From positions 249,188 through 313,187 of the forward strand of contig CAJUPY010000001.1 of the NCBI GenBank assembly GCA_910588035.1: 64,000 bases of DNA, read 5' to 3'. The notes below the pieces were generated by a model, which saw only the letters and a program-made list of their open reading frames with translations, ran no database searches and was not told the DNA's origin. Positions 9,076 to 17,705 of this stretch are shown here, one piece after another (the stretch's first letter is position 1; each line of letters begins with the position of its first letter). The position numbers were made by a program, and so were the translations under genes. This stretch comes from an uncultured Muribaculaceae bacterium. Its GTDB lineage: Bacteria; Bacteroidota; Bacteroidia; Bacteroidales; Muribaculaceae.

Positions 9076-10302
9076 TCATTCGGTGTCACCAATTTCTGCA
9101 TAGTTCTGAAACAAGAGATCATTATAGGGGAATCTCGACAAATGAATTTCTTTGGCTCTCTGATAGATTTTCTGCTTCAGTTCGTCGATGTTTATCCCTT
9201 TCTTCGCTGATATGAACACGCAGTCATCGCCTAAACGTGACATCCACGAAGACTCAAGTTCATCGAGTGAGATGTTTTCACGTGTTTTCGGAGTGAGATC
9301 ATCTTCATCTTTAGGAGTATAGGTGAAAGCGTCGATCTTATTGAACACCATTATGACAGGCTTGTCTGATGCGCCAAGCTCCTCGAGCGTTTTATTGACG
9401 ACTTCAATCTGCTCTTCAAACTGTGGATGACTGATATCAACGACATGGAGCAATATATCGGCATCGCGAACCTCATCAAGCGTCGATTTGAACGATTCGA
9501 CAAGATGAGTGGGCAATTTTCTGATAAAACCTACAGTGTCTGTCAAAAGAAACGGCAGATTATCGATTATGACTTTTCTCACTGTTGTGTCAAGTGTCGC
9601 AAAGAGTTTATTCTCGGCAAACACATCGCTTTTGCTAAGCAGATTCATAAGCGTTGATTTTCCGACATTGGTATAGCCCACGAGAGCCACCCGGGTCAGC
9701 TTGCCTCTGTTCTTCCGCTGAATCGATTTTTGCTTGTCAATATTTCTAAGTTCCTCTTTCAAACGCGATATTTTGTCAAGAATAATGCGTCGGTCAGTCT
9801 CTATCTGGGTTTCACCCGGTCCCCTCATTCCGATACCTCCCCTTTGACGTTCGAGGTGTGTCCACATTCGGGTCAGTCTCGGCAACAGATATTGATACTG
9901 CGCCAGTTCCACCTGGGCCTTTGCATTGGCAGTCTGGGCGCGTTTGGCAAATATATCAAGAATCAAGCTTGTTCGGTCAAGAATCTTGACCTTGAGTTCC
10001 CGCTCTATGTTGCTTACCTGCTTCGTCGACAAATCGTCATCAAAGATTACGACCGAGATGTCATTTTCTTCAACAAACAGTCTGATTTCCTCAAGCTTAC
10101 CTTTCCCCACGTAAGTTCTCGGGTTGGGATATTCGGTGCGTTGAAGAAACTTTTTGACGGTCACAGCACCTGCCGTATCGGCAAGAAAAGCAAGCTCATC
10201 GAGATATTCGTTGGCTTTTATCTCATTCTGACGCGGAGTTATCAAACCGACCAGCGCGGCTTTTTCACTTTCAGCTGTACTTATTTTTATATCTTCTTTC
10301 AT
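9076..10302 (-). CDS. hflX: Ribosome-associated GTPase HflX
   Basis: From the ATG at 10302 (MKEDIKIST) the product has 408 residues. The N-terminal HflX domain includes RTYVGKGKLEEI and the glycine-rich linker RQRGGIGMRGPGETQIETDR. The GTPase domain carries the P-loop GYTNVGKST, the G3 motif DTVGFI and G4 NKID. HflX splits stalled or inactive ribosomes after heat or antibiotic stress. An upstream in-frame start at 10362 was rejected because a TATCTTTG -7 box lies at 10332-10339 with TTG 20 bases upstream, placing transcription start near 10325. It heads the operon hflX-dgt-TPM-DUF3857. Confidence 0.95.
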   Translation of the reverse strand: MKEDIKISTAESEKAALVGLITPRQNEIKANEYLDELAFLADTAGAVTVKKFLQRTEYPNPRTYVGKGKLEEIRLFVEENDISVVIFDDDLSTKQVSNIERELKVKILDRTSLILDIFAKRAQTANAKAQVELAQYQYLLPRLTRMWTHLERQRGGIGMRGPGETQIETDRRIILDKISRLKEELRNIDKQKSIQRKNRGKLTRVALVGYTNVGKSTLMNLLSKSDVFAENKLFATLDTTVRKVIIDNLPFLLTDTVGFIRKLPTHLVESFKSTLDEVRDADILLHVVDISHPQFEEQIEVVNKTLEELGASDKPVIMVFNKIDAFTYTPKDEDDLTPKTRENISLDELESSWMSRLGDDCVFISAKKGINIDELKQKIYQRAKEIHLSRFPYNDLLFQNYAEIGDTE

Positions 10303-10331
10303 CGTTTGAATTATCTTTTTATCGTATCTTG

Positions 10332-10339
10332 CAAAGATA
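10332..10339 (-). promoter_or_regulatory. -7 box TATCTTTG of hflX
   Basis: Minus-strand TATCTTTG with a TTG exactly 20 bases upstream (plus-strand caa at 10360-10362), a good -33/-7 pair. The -33 lies inside the hairpin that terminates aqpZ, so the two signals share bases. Confidence 0.7.
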
Positions 10340-10358
10340 ACGAAATTAAGAAGTATAA

Positions 10359-10396
10359 ACAAGGAGATGAATCATTTTGTTGACGCATCTCCTTGT
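10359..10396 (-). terminator. Hairpin terminator of aqpZ
   Basis: An 11-base perfect inverted repeat (10359-10369 ACAAGGAGATG with 10386-10396) encloses a 16-base loop 24 bases after the aqpZ stop. Read on the minus strand it is followed by TTGTTTAT, only a moderate T tract. Confidence 0.6.
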
Positions 10397-10419
10397 AGAT
10401 TATTTTATTATAATTGTGC

Positions 10420-11112
10420 TTATTCAATCGATTCCTTATCGTAGCCTGAGACGGCACGCCAAGCAAGCACAGCCAGCACCGCACCTACAACCGGGCCCAC
10501 AACCATGATCCAGAAATCGCCCCACGCTTCGGGTGAGAATAATGCCGGACCGAAACTGCGCGCCGGGTTGACAGAACAGTTATCAACCGGAATACCAACG
10601 ATATTCACCAGTCCGAGCGCAATGCCGATTGCAAGACCTGCAAATTTCCCAAATCCTTTCTTTGAATCTGTTGCTCCGAGAACAACCATGACGAAAAAGA
10701 ATGTCAGGAGTACCTCCGCCATCAACGCCATAGGGCTTGTCGCTCCGGCCTGCAGCACATTGGTTGCAAGATCGTTGTTGCCTGTTATGCCTCCGAACTC
10801 AAAACCGGGAGCCATACCGGTAAACCAATAGAGAAACCCTGCACCCACTGCGGCACCTATAAGCTGTGACACCACATAGCCGACAAATTCGCCAAACGAC
10901 ATACGGCCACTGAGCCATACGCCGAGCGAGACTGCCGGATTGACGTGACAACCCGAAATGTTACCGATGCAGTAACACAGACAAATTAACACAAGACCGA
11001 AACAAAGTCCGATTCCGAGTACACCGATTTTCGGTCCTGCAAGAACGGCGCTGCCGCATGCCAGCAATACGAGAAACATTGTTCCTATTGCTTCTGCCAG
11101 ATACTTTTTCAT
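10420..11112 (-). CDS. aqpZ: Aquaporin Z-type water channel (MIP family)
   Basis: The protein has 230 residues with six hydrophobic helices and the two half-helix NPA motifs of the family (HVNPAVSLGVW near residue 57 and CSVNPARSFGPALF near 180). The conserved arginine of the selectivity filter follows the second NPA. The aromatic/arginine arrangement and length fit AqpZ, a water channel of the inner membrane, better than glycerol facilitators, which usually have a D after the second NPAR. It is flanked by hairpin terminators on both sides, so it appears monocistronic. Confidence 0.93.
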   Translation of the reverse strand: MKKYLAEAIGTMFLVLLACGSAVLAGPKIGVLGIGLCFGLVLICLCYCIGNISGCHVNPAVSLGVWLSGRMSFGEFVGYVVSQLIGAAVGAGFLYWFTGMAPGFEFGGITGNNDLATNVLQAGATSPMALMAEVLLTFFFVMVVLGATDSKKGFGKFAGLAIGIALGLVNIVGIPVDNCSVNPARSFGPALFSPEAWGDFWIMVVGPVVGAVLAVLAWRAVSGYDKESIE

Positions 11113-11171
11113 TGATAATTCAATTTAAAATTTTAAAATAAAACAATCATAAACTAAATTTGGTTTATGAA

Positions 11172-11205
11172 AAACGGTTTCCGATTGAATTACCGGAAAC
11201 CGTTT
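11172..11205 (-). terminator. Hairpin terminator of galE
   Basis: A 12-base perfect stem (AAACGGTTTCCG at 11172-11183 and its complement at 11194-11205) has a 10-base loop, lies 31 bases after the galE stop, and is followed on the minus strand by a run of T. Confidence 0.8.
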
Positions 11206-11235
11206 AATTATCTGTCAGTTAAATTTCAGTTCAAA

Positions 11236-12273
11236 TTACATGATGCCACGCTCGCGTAGACGCTGCTGCCATTTCCAAGCCGAACGCATCGTGTCGTCAA
11301 TCGGAGTTTCAGCTTTCCAGCCAAGCACTTCATTGGCACGTTTGGGATTTGCCCATACTTTCTCAATATCTCCGGGACGACGTCCGACAATCTTGTGGGG
11401 AACTTTCACGCCGGTTGCACGTTCAAAAGAAGCGATCAACTCAAGAACCGACAGACCCACACCTGTGCCAAGGTTGAAAATCTCTACCGGAGTCTCACAT
11501 TTGTCGTTGAGCATGCGTTCAACGGCAATAACGTGTGCTTTGGCAAGATCCACGACATTGATGAAGTCACGAATGCAAGATCCGTCGGGAGTGTCATAGT
11601 CGTTGCCGAAAACGCTAAGTTCCTTTCTGATTCCGATAGCAGTCTGGGTCAGATAGGGAATGAGGTTCTGGGGCACACCATTGGGGAGTTCTCCGATCTC
11701 TGCCGACGGGTGTGCGCCGACAGGATTGAAATAGCGAAGCAGAACGCTCTTGAACGGTGCGCCGGCATTGATCACGTCAGTGATTATTTCCTCACTGATC
11801 TGCTTGGTGTTACCATAGGGCGAAGTGGCCTTTTTGATAGGAGCCTCCTCAGTCACGGGATTGACATCAGGTTCGCCATAGACAGTACATGACGATGAGA
11901 ACACGATACCCTTGACTCCGAAACGCGGCATCAGATCAAGCAGATTCATTAGCGTGTTAAGGTTATTGCGGTAATAAAGTATCGGTTTTTGCATCGATTC
12001 ACCGACAGCCTTTGATGCGGCGAAATTAATGATACCCTTGATGTCGGGATAGGTCTCAAACAATTTTGTCAATGCGGCGAGATCTGTGCAATCAGCCTCG
12101 ACAAAATCAGGGGTCACGCCCGTAATGGCATGAATGCCTTTGAGCACATCTCGGTTACTGTTTGAAAGATTGTCGATTATGACAACCTCATAACCAGCAT
12201 TGATAAGTTCGACGACCGTGTGTGAACCGATGTAACCGGTACCACCCGTAACAAGAATTCTTTCTTTTTTCAT
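11236..12273 (-). CDS. galE: UDP-glucose 4-epimerase
   Basis: The 345-residue protein is an extended short-chain dehydrogenase. The NAD-binding GGTGYIGSHTVVEL lies at residues 8-21, and the catalytic SSSCTVYG serine region is followed by a YGNTK tyrosine-lysine pair. RYFNPVGAHPS and the C-terminal GRRPGDIEKVWANPKRA are typical of GalE. It interconverts UDP-glucose and UDP-galactose for galactose use and surface polysaccharide precursors. It is monocistronic, with a -7 box at 12320-12327 and a strong downstream hairpin. Confidence 0.96.
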   Translation of the reverse strand: MKKERILVTGGTGYIGSHTVVELINAGYEVVIIDNLSNSNRDVLKGIHAITGVTPDFVEADCTDLAALTKLFETYPDIKGIINFAASKAVGESMQKPILYYRNNLNTLMNLLDLMPRFGVKGIVFSSSCTVYGEPDVNPVTEEAPIKKATSPYGNTKQISEEIITDVINAGAPFKSVLLRYFNPVGAHPSAEIGELPNGVPQNLIPYLTQTAIGIRKELSVFGNDYDTPDGSCIRDFINVVDLAKAHVIAVERMLNDKCETPVEIFNLGTGVGLSVLELIASFERATGVKVPHKIVGRRPGDIEKVWANPKRANEVLGWKAETPIDDTMRSAWKWQQRLRERGIM

Positions 12274-12319
12274 AACGGTATATTTGGTATAGAAGGATAA
12301 CGTGATTATTATTCTGGTG

Positions 12320-12327
12320 CAAATTTA
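12320..12327 (-). promoter_or_regulatory. -7 box TAAATTTG of galE
   Basis: Minus-strand TAAATTTG, 46 bases before the galE ATG, in the 96-base gap between the MBL-fold gene and galE. Confidence 0.6.
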
Positions 12328-12369
12328 CTGATTTTTTCGCAAGAACTGCACGCTGATTTATGTCTTTTA

Positions 12370-13452
12370 CTAATCCAAATCAATCACTTGACCAATTTTT
12401 GGATTCTCGATCTTGCATGTCATGCACTCTGATGCAAGTTTCTCTACATTCTCGACCGGTTCATGCCAACTGTGCCGGGCAAGAGCATAGCGGCTATGGT
12501 GAACGGTGATTACCTTGCGCGGACTGAGATCTTCTACCACGCGGTGTATCTCTGATGGCATTGTGTGAATGTGACACCAATTTTCATCATATTGCCCGTT
12601 CTCAATTATAGCCAGGTCAATTTCAGGACATTGCGCAGCTATTTCAGCGAAATGCTTTCCATAACCGCCATCACCGCTTAAATAGACAGTATGCTCAGGT
12701 GTCTGAATAACAAATGATGCCCATAAAGTCTGATTCCGGCTGAACAGACGTCCGGAGAAATGACGGGCTGGAGCACAGGTCACCATGATGTCATTTTTAA
12801 GCTTGGACGAACCCCACCAATCAAGCTCGATCAGCTGATCAGAATCAAACCCCCAACGTTCAAAATGCTCACCCACTCCAAGCGGACATATTATCGAGAT
12901 TATGCGATGTTTCATTCTCATTATGGTCTGATAGTCGAGATGATCCCAATGGTCATGGGTGATTATCAAATAATCGATCACAGGAATATCGTCTGGACCA
13001 TATTCCACATCACACGCGAAAGGTTTGTTCATGAACCCGAGGGGTGCAGCTGAAACCAAGACAGGGTCGACAAGAAACGTTCGGCGGCCGAGAATCATGA
13101 AGCAGGTTGAATGCCCGAGCCATACAACCTGGTCTTTAGAAAGATCAAGAGCTCTCAGATCGGTTTTTACGGCCTCAACCGGAGTTTCCGGACGCCGGTC
13201 TTCATTGTTTGAACAGAAAGCCTTCATCAGAGTCAAAACCGGCAGACCTTTAGCCGTAATCATTTTTGTCGGCTGCAGATTATGAAATCGTCCGCCACTG
13301 TAGTTGGGCGAATGAATTATTCTTGCCAGGCGGCGTCCACCCGGCTTCCGGCCAAACCTTGGGGTCTGGAGGAAAACCACCACACAAACAACTGCCACAA
13401 CAATCACCGCGGCAATCCAAAACCAGACATTATCAAAAGGGTAATTATACAT
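12370..13452 (-). CDS. Membrane-anchored metallo-beta-lactamase-fold hydrolase
   Basis: The product has about 360 residues. A single N-terminal membrane helix (about residues 10-28, WFWIAAVIVVAVVCVVVF) precedes an MBL domain. The metal motif THDHWDHLDY lies near residue 165, further ligand positions are PARHFSGR and LSGDGGYGKHF, and a terminal HHSRYALARHSW follows. This arrangement is close to the NAPE-PLD/RomA-like group of lipid or phosphodiester hydrolases; the actual substrate is unknown. The ATG at 13452 is preferred to an in-frame TTG at 13461, because the -7 box ends only 8 bases before that TTG. Confidence 0.82.
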   Translation of the reverse strand: MYNYPFDNVWFWIAAVIVVAVVCVVVFLQTPRFGRKPGGRRLARIIHSPNYSGGRFHNLQPTKMITAKGLPVLTLMKAFCSNNEDRRPETPVEAVKTDLRALDLSKDQVVWLGHSTCFMILGRRTFLVDPVLVSAAPLGFMNKPFACDVEYGPDDIPVIDYLIITHDHWDHLDYQTIMRMKHRIISIICPLGVGEHFERWGFDSDQLIELDWWGSSKLKNDIMVTCAPARHFSGRLFSRNQTLWASFVIQTPEHTVYLSGDGGYGKHFAEIAAQCPEIDLAIIENGQYDENWCHIHTMPSEIHRVVEDLSPRKVITVHHSRYALARHSWHEPVENVEKLASECMTCKIENPKIGQVIDLD

Positions 13453-13468
13453 TTGACTCAATTTTCTG

Positions 13469-13476
13469 CAAATTTA
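13469..13476 (-). promoter_or_regulatory. -7 box TAAATTTG of the MBL-fold gene
   Basis: Minus-strand TAAATTTG, 16 bases before the chosen ATG at 13452, implying a leader of about 10 bases. Confidence 0.6.
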
Positions 13477-13572
13477 AACATTTAAGTCGCTTTTTCATCT
13501 ATTCCACCTGCCAGAATCAACCTTCTACATAAAATTTCGACTCCGGAGAGGTCTAAATTCATTTATTCTGCG

Positions 13573-13580
13573 TAATTTTG
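13573..13580 (+). promoter_or_regulatory. -7 box TAATTTTG of the DUF4199 gene
   Basis: TAATTTTG ends only 6 bases before the ATG at 13587. If transcription starts 5-7 bases after the box, as is usual, the mRNA is leaderless or nearly so. Confidence 0.6.
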
Positions 13581-13586
13581 CACATC

Positions 13587-14138
13587 ATGGAAAGTCAGTC
13601 GAAATCAGTTTACCTTCGTGGGGCCGAGAACGGAATCGTGCTCGGACTGTATTTCTGTGTCATGTTCATAGCTATGGTTGCCGGCGAAAAGTTCGTGTTG
13701 CCCGGACTTCTTTCTTCTGTCATGATGCTTTGTGTTCCGTTTCTGATCTATCTTTTTCTGCGCAAAACATATATTGAGGAGAAAGGATATACAATATACG
13801 CCGCCCTCTGGATGCAGGGCATAGTCTCATTTGCCGGCGCAGGTATCATACTCGCCGTTTTGGTCTATGCCTATCTGAAATGGGGTGACCCCGAATTCAT
13901 TCCCAGACAAGTCGCACTTCTGATTGACGTGTACGGAAACAATAACGCTCCCGAGAGCCAAAAGTTGGTTAAGATATTACGTGAAATGCAGCACCGCAAC
14001 TACTATCCCTCTCCACGTAGCATAATAAGCCAGCTGATCATGCTGTCAATCTTCACCGGTTCGATTCTCTCCATGATTGTCGCTCTGATAGTCAGAACCA
14101 GAAAACTTAGCCGGAAACAAATTGAAAACAAACACTGA
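13587..14138 (+). CDS. DUF4199-family integral membrane protein
   Basis: The product has 183 residues with four hydrophobic helices (about 17-36, 41-59, 72-97 and 150-172) and a loop between helices 3 and 4 containing WGDPEFIPRQ. The pattern and length match DUF4199, a Bacteroidetes membrane family without known function that is very often encoded directly before a GT2 glycosyltransferase, as here. The stop codon is directly followed by the next ATG, so the two are probably coupled. An in-frame TTG at 13578 was rejected because it belongs to the -7 box. Confidence 0.8.
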   Translation: MESQSKSVYLRGAENGIVLGLYFCVMFIAMVAGEKFVLPGLLSSVMMLCVPFLIYLFLRKTYIEEKGYTIYAALWMQGIVSFAGAGIILAVLVYAYLKWGDPEFIPRQVALLIDVYGNNNAPESQKLVKILREMQHRNYYPSPRSIISQLIMLSIFTGSILSMIVALIVRTRKLSRKQIENKH

Positions 14139-15107
14139 ATGGACCGAACAATGGATATATCAGTCATAATACCGCTATTCAACGAAGCCGAATCGCTGCC
14201 CGAGCTTGAAGCTTGGATCAGACGCGTGATGGAACATAATAATTTCACCTACGAGATACTTTTCATCAACGACGGATCTACCGACAACTCATGGGAAGTG
14301 ATAAAATCATTACGCGACAACAACAAAGCCGTCAAAGGTGTATGTTTCAGGAGAAACTATGGTAAATCGCCCGCTTTGAACACCGGATTCAGACACGCCA
14401 GAGGAAACGTCGTGATTACGATGGACGCAGACCTTCAGGATAGCCCCGATGAAATTCCGGAACTTTACCGCATGATTACAGAAGAAGGCTATGACCTTGT
14501 CTCAGGCTGGAAACAAAAACGATATGATCCGCTTTCAAAAACCATTCCGACCAAATTGTTCAACGCGACAGCACGCCGAGTGAGCGGAATTCATAACCTC
14601 CACGACTTCAACTGCGGACTTAAGGCTTACAGACATAAGGTTATCGAACGTATAGAAGTGTATGGCGACATGCACCGTTACATACCATTTCTTGCAAAGA
14701 ACGCAGGGTTCACGCGCATTGGTGAAAAAGTCGTGCATCATCAGGCACGAAAATATGGCACGACCAAATTCGGGCTTGACCGTTTCGTAAACGGATATCT
14801 TGATCTTGCAACCCTCTGGTTCACGAATAAATTCGGAATCAAACCGATGCATTTCTTCGGTTTGCTTGGAAGCCTGATGTTCTTCATCGGTCTGATCGCC
14901 GTTGTTGCCGTCGGTGTAACCAAGCTCTATGACATGCATAATGGAAATCCCTACCGGCTGGTTACTGATTCGCCATACTTTTTTATCGCATTGGTAACAA
15001 TGGTTCTCGGCACACAATTATTTCTTACCGGCTTTCTCGGCGAACTGATCGTAAGAAACTCGCCACGCCGCAACGACTATGAAATTGAAGAAGAACTGGG
15101 AGAATAA
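14139..15107 (+). CDS. GT2 glycosyltransferase, DPM1/GtrB type with two C-terminal membrane helices
   Basis: The product has 322 residues. The GT-A domain begins ISVIIPLFNEAESLPEL, has the nucleotide-binding INDGSTDNSW and the metal-binding DADLQDSPDE, then FNCGLKAYRH. Two membrane segments lie near residues 240-262 and 279-302. Relatives transfer a hexose from a nucleotide sugar to undecaprenyl phosphate on the cytoplasmic face of the membrane. The ATG at 14139 abuts the previous stop; a second ATG at 14151 (MDISVII) is equally plausible. It lies in a run of envelope genes. Confidence 0.9.
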   Translation: MDRTMDISVIIPLFNEAESLPELEAWIRRVMEHNNFTYEILFINDGSTDNSWEVIKSLRDNNKAVKGVCFRRNYGKSPALNTGFRHARGNVVITMDADLQDSPDEIPELYRMITEEGYDLVSGWKQKRYDPLSKTIPTKLFNATARRVSGIHNLHDFNCGLKAYRHKVIERIEVYGDMHRYIPFLAKNAGFTRIGEKVVHHQARKYGTTKFGLDRFVNGYLDLATLWFTNKFGIKPMHFFGLLGSLMFFIGLIAVVAVGVTKLYDMHNGNPYRLVTDSPYFFIALVTMVLGTQLFLTGFLGELIVRNSPRRNDYEIEEELGE

Positions 15108-15109
15108 CA

Positions 15110-15604
15110 ATGAAAAAACTGCTGATTGCCATAGCCTCATTCATTGCCTTCACGGCATGTAACACAACCGGTTGCCTTGATAACCGGTCAAGCATTCCGA
15201 TTATCCAATTCTATTCTTCCAATGAAGATGTCGCCATATCGGTCGATTCAATAGCCATTGGAGGCGTCGGTGCTCCAGGAGATTCGCTGATTGTCTCACC
15301 GACCACAGGCACAAAAGAAGTATACCTGCCATTGAGGTCATTTGAAAACTCGACATCATTTTTCATTGCCTATTGTTGGAAAGGCATGAACGACACATTT
15401 AACGATACGATCACATTTGACTATCAGTCATTGCCTTACTTCGCATCGGAAGAATGTGGCGCGATGTATCGCTACACAATTAACAAAGTCAGTTACACGA
15501 CCCATTTGATTGATTCGGTTGTCATGCTTGACACACTGATCACCAACAGTCTTATTCCGACTGTCAGAATCTATTATCAAACACAAACAACCGGCGAGCA
15601 ATGA
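15110..15604 (+). CDS. Small lipoprotein, DUF6452-like
   Basis: The product has 164 residues with a lipoprotein signal ending at Cys17 (AFTACNTTGC), followed by SSIPIIQFYSS and conserved-looking cysteines (AYCWKG, SEECGA). The layout resembles the Bacteroidales family DUF6452, commonly found beside DUF6048 proteins; I assign it from memory of that pairing. The fold looks all-beta. It is probably an outer-membrane-anchored accessory of unknown function. Its end overlaps the start of the next gene by 4 bases. Confidence 0.6.
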   Translation: MKKLLIAIASFIAFTACNTTGCLDNRSSIPIIQFYSSNEDVAISVDSIAIGGVGAPGDSLIVSPTTGTKEVYLPLRSFENSTSFFIAYCWKGMNDTFNDTITFDYQSLPYFASEECGAMYRYTINKVSYTTHLIDSVVMLDTLITNSLIPTVRIYYQTQTTGEQ

Positions 15605-16500
15605 AACATTCACTCATTCTGATTCTGGCCATTATCGCCTTTCATGCTGCGTACGGACAGCGTAGAGTCAGTCCGGTAAAGACACCTGCAACAGTCACCC
15701 AATCGCGAAACGAGTCCAAGCGCGACTCACTCGACCGGTCGAGACTCATAGAGATGCACGATGCAAACGGTAATGTCATTCTTGTTGACACGGTAACCGG
15801 CAAAGAGGTTGTAGACTCAACTGCAATGCCCACGCTTCCGAAAATGATATATCCACTGCTACACTCTGCCAGCGTGAGTGTTGACCTATGGTCTCCTTTG
15901 ATGAGATTATTCAATACAAAATATGGTCTGATAAGTTTTGCAGGACAAGTCAGTCTGCACAACCGCTACATACCGACTTTTGAGATCGGCCTCGGCAAAG
16001 CCGACTATACTCCCGAAGACAACAACTACACCTACAAATCGCCGATGAGCATATATTTCAAGTTAGGTGCCGACTATAATTTTCTTTACAATTCAAATCC
16101 CGACTACTTCTTCTATGCCGGATTCAGGTATGGTTTCACGCCATTCAGCTACCGTCTGACCGACGTGACGATAAACGACAACTACTGGGGAACGCAACAC
16201 ACCGTAGACATGCCGTCTCAAAAGTCGACAGCCGGTTATCTTGAGTTGCTTATCGGTCTGAGAGTAAAGTTATTCAAAAGCTGGTCAATGGGTTGGTCGG
16301 TCAGATATCACACAATTATGCATCAATCAAAGAACACCGGTGGAGACCCATGGTATATTCCCGGTTTCGGCACAAAAGGCTCCGCACTCTCGGCCTCATT
16401 CTCACTATATTACACTTTGCCTCTTGACAAAAAGAAACCTGAAGTGTTGCCGGGGTCTGAAGCCGCAGATAACGCAGTCAACACACCCTCAACCCAATAA
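15601..16500 (+). CDS. Exported beta-barrel-like protein, DUF6048-like
   Basis: The product has 299 residues with a signal peptide (cleaved near HAAYGQRR). After a polar linker, from about residue 80 there are alternating amphipathic strands rich in aromatic residues (FFYAGFRYGFTPFSYRL, GWSVRYHTIMHQ), ending in an aromatic strand typical of an outer-membrane barrel. It resembles the DUF6048 family and overlaps the DUF6452-like gene by 4 bases, which suggests the pair works together at the outer membrane. The function is unknown. Confidence 0.6.
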   Translation: MKHSLILILAIIAFHAAYGQRRVSPVKTPATVTQSRNESKRDSLDRSRLIEMHDANGNVILVDTVTGKEVVDSTAMPTLPKMIYPLLHSASVSVDLWSPLMRLFNTKYGLISFAGQVSLHNRYIPTFEIGLGKADYTPEDNNYTYKSPMSIYFKLGADYNFLYNSNPDYFFYAGFRYGFTPFSYRLTDVTINDNYWGTQHTVDMPSQKSTAGYLELLIGLRVKLFKSWSMGWSVRYHTIMHQSKNTGGDPWYIPGFGTKGSALSASFSLYYTLPLDKKKPEVLPGSEAADNAVNTPSTQ

Positions 16501-16503
16501 ACC

Positions 16504-17238
16504 ATGATCAAACGGATTATCATAATCGGAGCATCATCTGGAATAGGCCTACATTCGGCCAGACTATTTGCCGGAATGGGGTGGCGCGTCGGAGTGGCAG
16601 CCCGCGATACCCGTCAGCTAATAGCTTTGAAAAATCAATATCGCGACAAGATTGAATATGAGCGTATCGACATAACGACCGATGAATGTCCTGAATTGAT
16701 AATCAAACTGATTGAAAAGCTCGGCGGTCTTGATGTCATGTTTCTGTCGGCCGGAATCGGTTGGGCAAACCCAATGCTCAATCTGCAGAAAGATCTCGAT
16801 ACGGCAGCAACAAATGTAGCCGGATTCATGAGGGTAGTTGACACGGCCTACCACTATTTCCGTGACAACAAAATCAGCGGACAGATTGCTGCGGTCACAT
16901 CAGTAGCCGGAACAAAAGGCCTTGGCATATCGGCCTCGTACAGTGCCACAAAACGTTTCGGAAGCACTTATCTTGAAGCTATCGGACAGTTGGCATCGAT
17001 AGACAGGGTGAAGCTGTATGTCACTGACATCAGACCCGGATTTGTCAGGACGCCACTCCTTGACAGTGAAAAAAGCTATCCCATGCTGATGACTCTCGAC
17101 CATGCGGCACCACTCATTGTAAATGCAATCGTCAAGCGCAAACGTGTAGCCGTAATTGATTGGAAATGGGCATTTTTGGTCAAACTCTGGAACTTGATTC
17201 CGGGCTGTCTATGGAGAAAAATGAAAATCAAACTTTAA
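16504..17238 (+). CDS. Short-chain dehydrogenase/reductase (SDR)
   Basis: The classical SDR of 244 residues has the cofactor-binding GASSGIGLHSARLF at residues 8-21, LSAGIG near 82 and the active-site YSATK motif near 150, with the upstream serine in VTSVAGTKG. The final 30 residues carry a hydrophobic segment (DWKWAFLVKLWNLIPG) that may touch the membrane. Its substrate is not predictable from sequence. It follows the envelope genes by 3 bases and precedes rpiB by 17, so it is likely co-transcribed with both. Confidence 0.88.
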   Translation: MIKRIIIIGASSGIGLHSARLFAGMGWRVGVAARDTRQLIALKNQYRDKIEYERIDITTDECPELIIKLIEKLGGLDVMFLSAGIGWANPMLNLQKDLDTAATNVAGFMRVVDTAYHYFRDNKISGQIAAVTSVAGTKGLGISASYSATKRFGSTYLEAIGQLASIDRVKLYVTDIRPGFVRTPLLDSEKSYPMLMTLDHAAPLIVNAIVKRKRVAVIDWKWAFLVKLWNLIPGCLWRKMKIKL

Positions 17239-17255
17239 CCTAAAATAATTAGACA

Positions 17256-17705
17256 ATGATTCTGAAAAAAAACATTCCGGTCGGACTATGCAGCGACCAT
17301 GCAGGTTTTGAACTTAAAAGTATCATTGATGGATATCTGCTCTCGCAAGGCATCGAATCGAAAGACTTCGGAACTTATTCTGCAGACAGCTGCGATTATC
17401 CCGATTATGCACACCCCTGTGCGCTTGCCGTCGAAAACGGTGAGGTATTTCCGGCTATAGCAATTTGTGGAACCGGCAACGGAATCGGCATGACCTTAAA
17501 CAAACATCAGGGCATCAGAGCCGCCTTGTGTTGGAACACAGAAATAGCTTCTCTGGCACGCCGCCACAATGATGCAAATGTTCTGGTGCTACCGGCCCGT
17601 TTCATCGCTCCGGAAGTCGCTTTGCAAATTGTCGACGTGTTTCTTTCAACTGAATTTGAAGGTGGGCGCCATCAGAAAAGAATTGACAAGATTCCGACGC
17701 ATTAA
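17256..17705 (+). CDS. rpiB: Ribose 5-phosphate isomerase B
   Basis: The product has 149 residues, the standard RpiB length. It starts with the CSDHAGFELK substrate motif, continues with DYPDYAHP, and has the catalytic-cysteine loop ICGTGNGIGM followed by GIRAALCWN and RRHNDANVL. It interconverts ribose 5-phosphate and ribulose 5-phosphate in the non-oxidative pentose phosphate pathway. The stop overlaps by 4 bases the stop of the convergent membrane-protein gene. Confidence 0.95.
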   Translation: MILKKNIPVGLCSDHAGFELKSIIDGYLLSQGIESKDFGTYSADSCDYPDYAHPCALAVENGEVFPAIAICGTGNGIGMTLNKHQGIRAALCWNTEIASLARRHNDANVLVLPARFIAPEVALQIVDVFLSTEFEGGRHQKRIDKIPTH

